Assembly: GCA_946886255.1 (NCBI GenBank)
Contig: CAMPIG010000071.1
Span: forward strand, 1-14,752
DNA length: 14,752 nucleotides
Direction: 5' to 3'
Origin: an uncultured Cellvibrio sp.
Lineage (GTDB): Bacteria; Pseudomonadota; Gammaproteobacteria; Pseudomonadales; Cellvibrionaceae
A program made the position numbers and the translations under genes. The notes under the pieces are model-generated. The model was not told the DNA's origin. It saw only the letters and a program-made list of their open reading frames with translations, and ran no database searches. Numbering within the stretch: the first letter of the stretch is position 1; each line of letters opens with the position of its first letter. Shown piece after piece: positions 13,051 to 14,752 of this stretch.

Positions 13051-14718
13051 ATGTTACGCAACCTTTCATTGAAACTGAAGATCATCGTACTCAGTGCGTT
13101 GATTGTCGCAGGTCTACTTGGGCTGGGTTTAGCCGCCATCACTCAAATGCAAGCTTACAATGCAATTGTGGATGAGAGCCTCATCAAGATCCAACGGCGT
13201 TCGGATGTACTGGCGAATGTGGAAGAAGCCAGCGTCAGTTTCCGCATGCAAGTGCAAGAGTGGAAAAATATTCTGTTGCGTGGCAACGATGAAGCGCTAT
13301 ATGACCGTTATTACCAAAGCTTTATTGAACAGGAGAAAGCGGTACAGGAACACATACAAAGCGGTATCCGCCTTCAGAAAGAAGATAACCGTGATTATGC
13401 TGACTTTGAAGAACTGCTTGATGAACATCGTGAGATGGGTACTAACTATCGCGATGCTTTAAAGACGTTTGACCCTGCCGATCCGGAAACCGGTAAAAAA
13501 GTGGACAACCTGGTGGCTGGGATGGATCGTGCAGCCAGTCAGCATATGCTGGAACTGGCAGAAACTATGTCCACAAATTTTGCCAACTTTATCAAGGAGA
13601 CAGACAGTCATGTCGGAGCACTCTACAGCGAATCTCTGCAAGAGATGGTCATCATTATTGCTGTAGCTTTACTGATTATCCTCACCCTCATGGTTCTGAT
13701 ATTTTACGATCTGTTCCGTATGCTGGGTGGTGAGCCGGCCTACACCGCCGATGTTGTCAGCGAAGTGGCGCAGGGTAACCTGGGGGTCGACATTCAATTG
13801 AAGCATAACGATAAGACGTCGTTGCTGGCTACTATCGCGCAAATGCGGCAACAACTTTCACAAATTATTGCCGAAGTGCGCAGCTCGGCAGATGCACTGT
13901 CTTCCGCATCGGAAGAGGTCAATGCAACTGCACAATCTTTGGCAAAAGGCGCGTCGGTGCAAGCCGCCAGTGTGGAAGAAACCTCTGCATCTATGGAAGA
14001 AATGTCAGCCTCCATCGCACAGAACAACGAGAACGCCAGCGTAACGGATGGGATTGCCCAGAAAGCCGCTAAAGATGCGGTTAGTGGCGGCGAAGCCGTG
14101 GCAGCAACAGTTGATGCCATGCAAAAAATTGCCGAGCGCATTAGTGTGATTGATGACATCGCTTATCAAACCAATTTGCTCGCGTTGAATGCCGCTATCG
14201 AAGCCGGTCGCGCCGGTGAGCATGGGCGTGGTTTTGCGGTGGTAGCATCTGAAGTGCGCAAGCTGGCTGAACGCAGTCAGGTAGCGGCCCAGGAGATTGG
14301 TGCGTTGGCGACGGAAAGTGTCAAACGTGCTGATCTGGCCGGTAATTTATTACAGGAAATGGTTCCGTCAATTCGTAAGACGGCAGATCTGGTGCAGGAA
14401 ATTGCCGCAGCATCGTCCGAACAAACATCCGGTGTGAATCAAATCAACGGTGCCATCGGTCAGGTCAGCCAAACCATGCAGCAAAACGCTGCCGCATCGG
14501 AAGAATTAAGTTCGACGGCTGAAGAAATGAGTGCCCAGGCATTGCGCCTGCAGGAATCTATGACTTATTTCCGCCTTGCTAACGATAATAAAAGCCACTA
14601 TCAACATCTGACACCGCGCCGGGAGTTCTCCCACGAGTCAACCCGTTCCGCTAGCGTGCAAAAAAAGGCCCAGATGGGCAATGACGATCTTGATAAAAAC
14701 TTTGTTCGTTTTGATTGA
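13051..14718 (+). CDS. Methyl-accepting chemotaxis protein with periplasmic helical sensor
   Basis: Transmembrane receptor of 555 residues. Membrane segment 1 is at about 10-30. A periplasmic domain of about 165 residues, rich in helix-forming residues, resembles four-helix-bundle sensors. Membrane segment 2 is at about 199-219, HAMP at about 220-272. The signalling domain follows, with candidate methylation helix [17 protein letters not shown] (306-322) and hairpin tip [20 protein letters not shown] then [18 protein letters not shown]. After the domain a linker of some 45 polar residues ends in NFVRF (550-554) plus Asp, a fit to the aromatic pentapeptide pattern used to dock CheR. GGGAG 7 bases before the ATG supports the start. 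It is the last complete gene in the window. Ligand unknown. Confidence 0.92.
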   Translation: MLRNLSLKLKIIVLSALIVAGLLGLGLAAITQMQAYNAIVDESLIKIQRRSDVLANVEEASVSFRMQVQEWKNILLRGNDEALYDRYYQSFIEQEKAVQEHIQSGIRLQKEDNRDYADFEELLDEHREMGTNYRDALKTFDPADPETGKKVDNLVAGMDRAASQHMLELAETMSTNFANFIKETDSHVGALYSESLQEMVIIIAVALLIILTLMVLIFYDLFRMLGGEPAYTADVVSEVAQGNLGVDIQLKHNDKTSLLATIAQMRQQLSQIIAEVRSSADALSSASEEVNATAQSLAKGASVQAASVEETSASMEEMSASIAQNNENASVTDGIAQKAAKDAVSGGEAVAATVDAMQKIAERISVIDDIAYQTNLLALNAAIEAGRAGEHGRGFAVVASEVRKLAERSQVAAQEIGALATESVKRADLAGNLLQEMVPSIRKTADLVQEIAAASSEQTSGVNQINGAIGQVSQTMQQNAAASEELSSTAEEMSAQALRLQESMTYFRLANDNKSHYQHLTPRREFSHESTRSASVQKKAQMGNDDLDKNFVRFD

Positions 14719-14752
14719 TGTGATGAATACGCGTGGCCTATGAATCAAATAC

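Noticed and set aside
14740..14752. ATG AAT CAA ATA at the right edge as the start of cheR
   Set aside because: Four codons without a clear ribosome binding site. A downstream cheR is expected from gene order but cannot be seen.

Overview
The window reads as ordinary chromosome of a gammaproteobacterium. The closest fit by gene content and protein style is the Cellvibrio/Pseudomonas neighbourhood. This rests on the LpxL-type lipid A acyltransferase, the Pseudomonas-like order of the chemosensory genes and TTATNCACA-type DnaA boxes. It is an inference; no rRNA or other taxonomic marker is present. No CRISPR array, tRNA, prophage or transposase gene is visible.

Layout. 1-1072: an lpxL-like acyltransferase on the minus strand. 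1237-1797: an apparently decayed tetratricopeptide (TPR) reading frame whose 3' end runs into a repeat. 1688-1787 and 3874-3973: two direct copies of a 100-bp repeat, about 86% identical by hand alignment, each ending in three DnaA-box-like 9-mers. Between the copies lie a Rho-independent terminator, an exported acetolactate decarboxylase and a LysR regulator. 4055-5360: a CPBP-family membrane protease and a YnfA-family small membrane protein, separated by a REP-like palindrome. 5498-8113: phosphoenolpyruvate carboxylase (ppc), closed by a hairpin terminator.

8218 to the right edge: a chemosensory operon behind a near-consensus sigma-70 promoter. Its order is MCP without a sensor domain, CheY, a STAS-domain protein, CheA, CheW, then an MCP with a periplasmic sensor. 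Gaps between genes are small (2 to 37 bases), so the set is probably co-transcribed. From memory, the order matches the Pseudomonas aeruginosa che2 cluster (PA0180 to PA0173), with an extra STAS gene between cheY and cheA. On that model cheR, cheD and cheB would follow beyond the window. The second MCP ends in a possible CheR-docking pentapeptide, which fits.

How the genes work together: the two receptors, coupled through CheW, would control autophosphorylation of CheA on His46. CheA would pass phosphate to CheY on Asp53. The STAS protein is a likely extra protein-protein module. CheA itself carries an unusual pair of MshEN-like repeats between its P2-like and P3 domains. The most interesting material is the DnaA-box repeat pair that brackets the acetolactate decarboxylase/LysR segment and truncates the TPR frame, together with the STAS and MshEN-like additions to the chemosensory pathway. 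I do not see a wholly new defence or mobile system.
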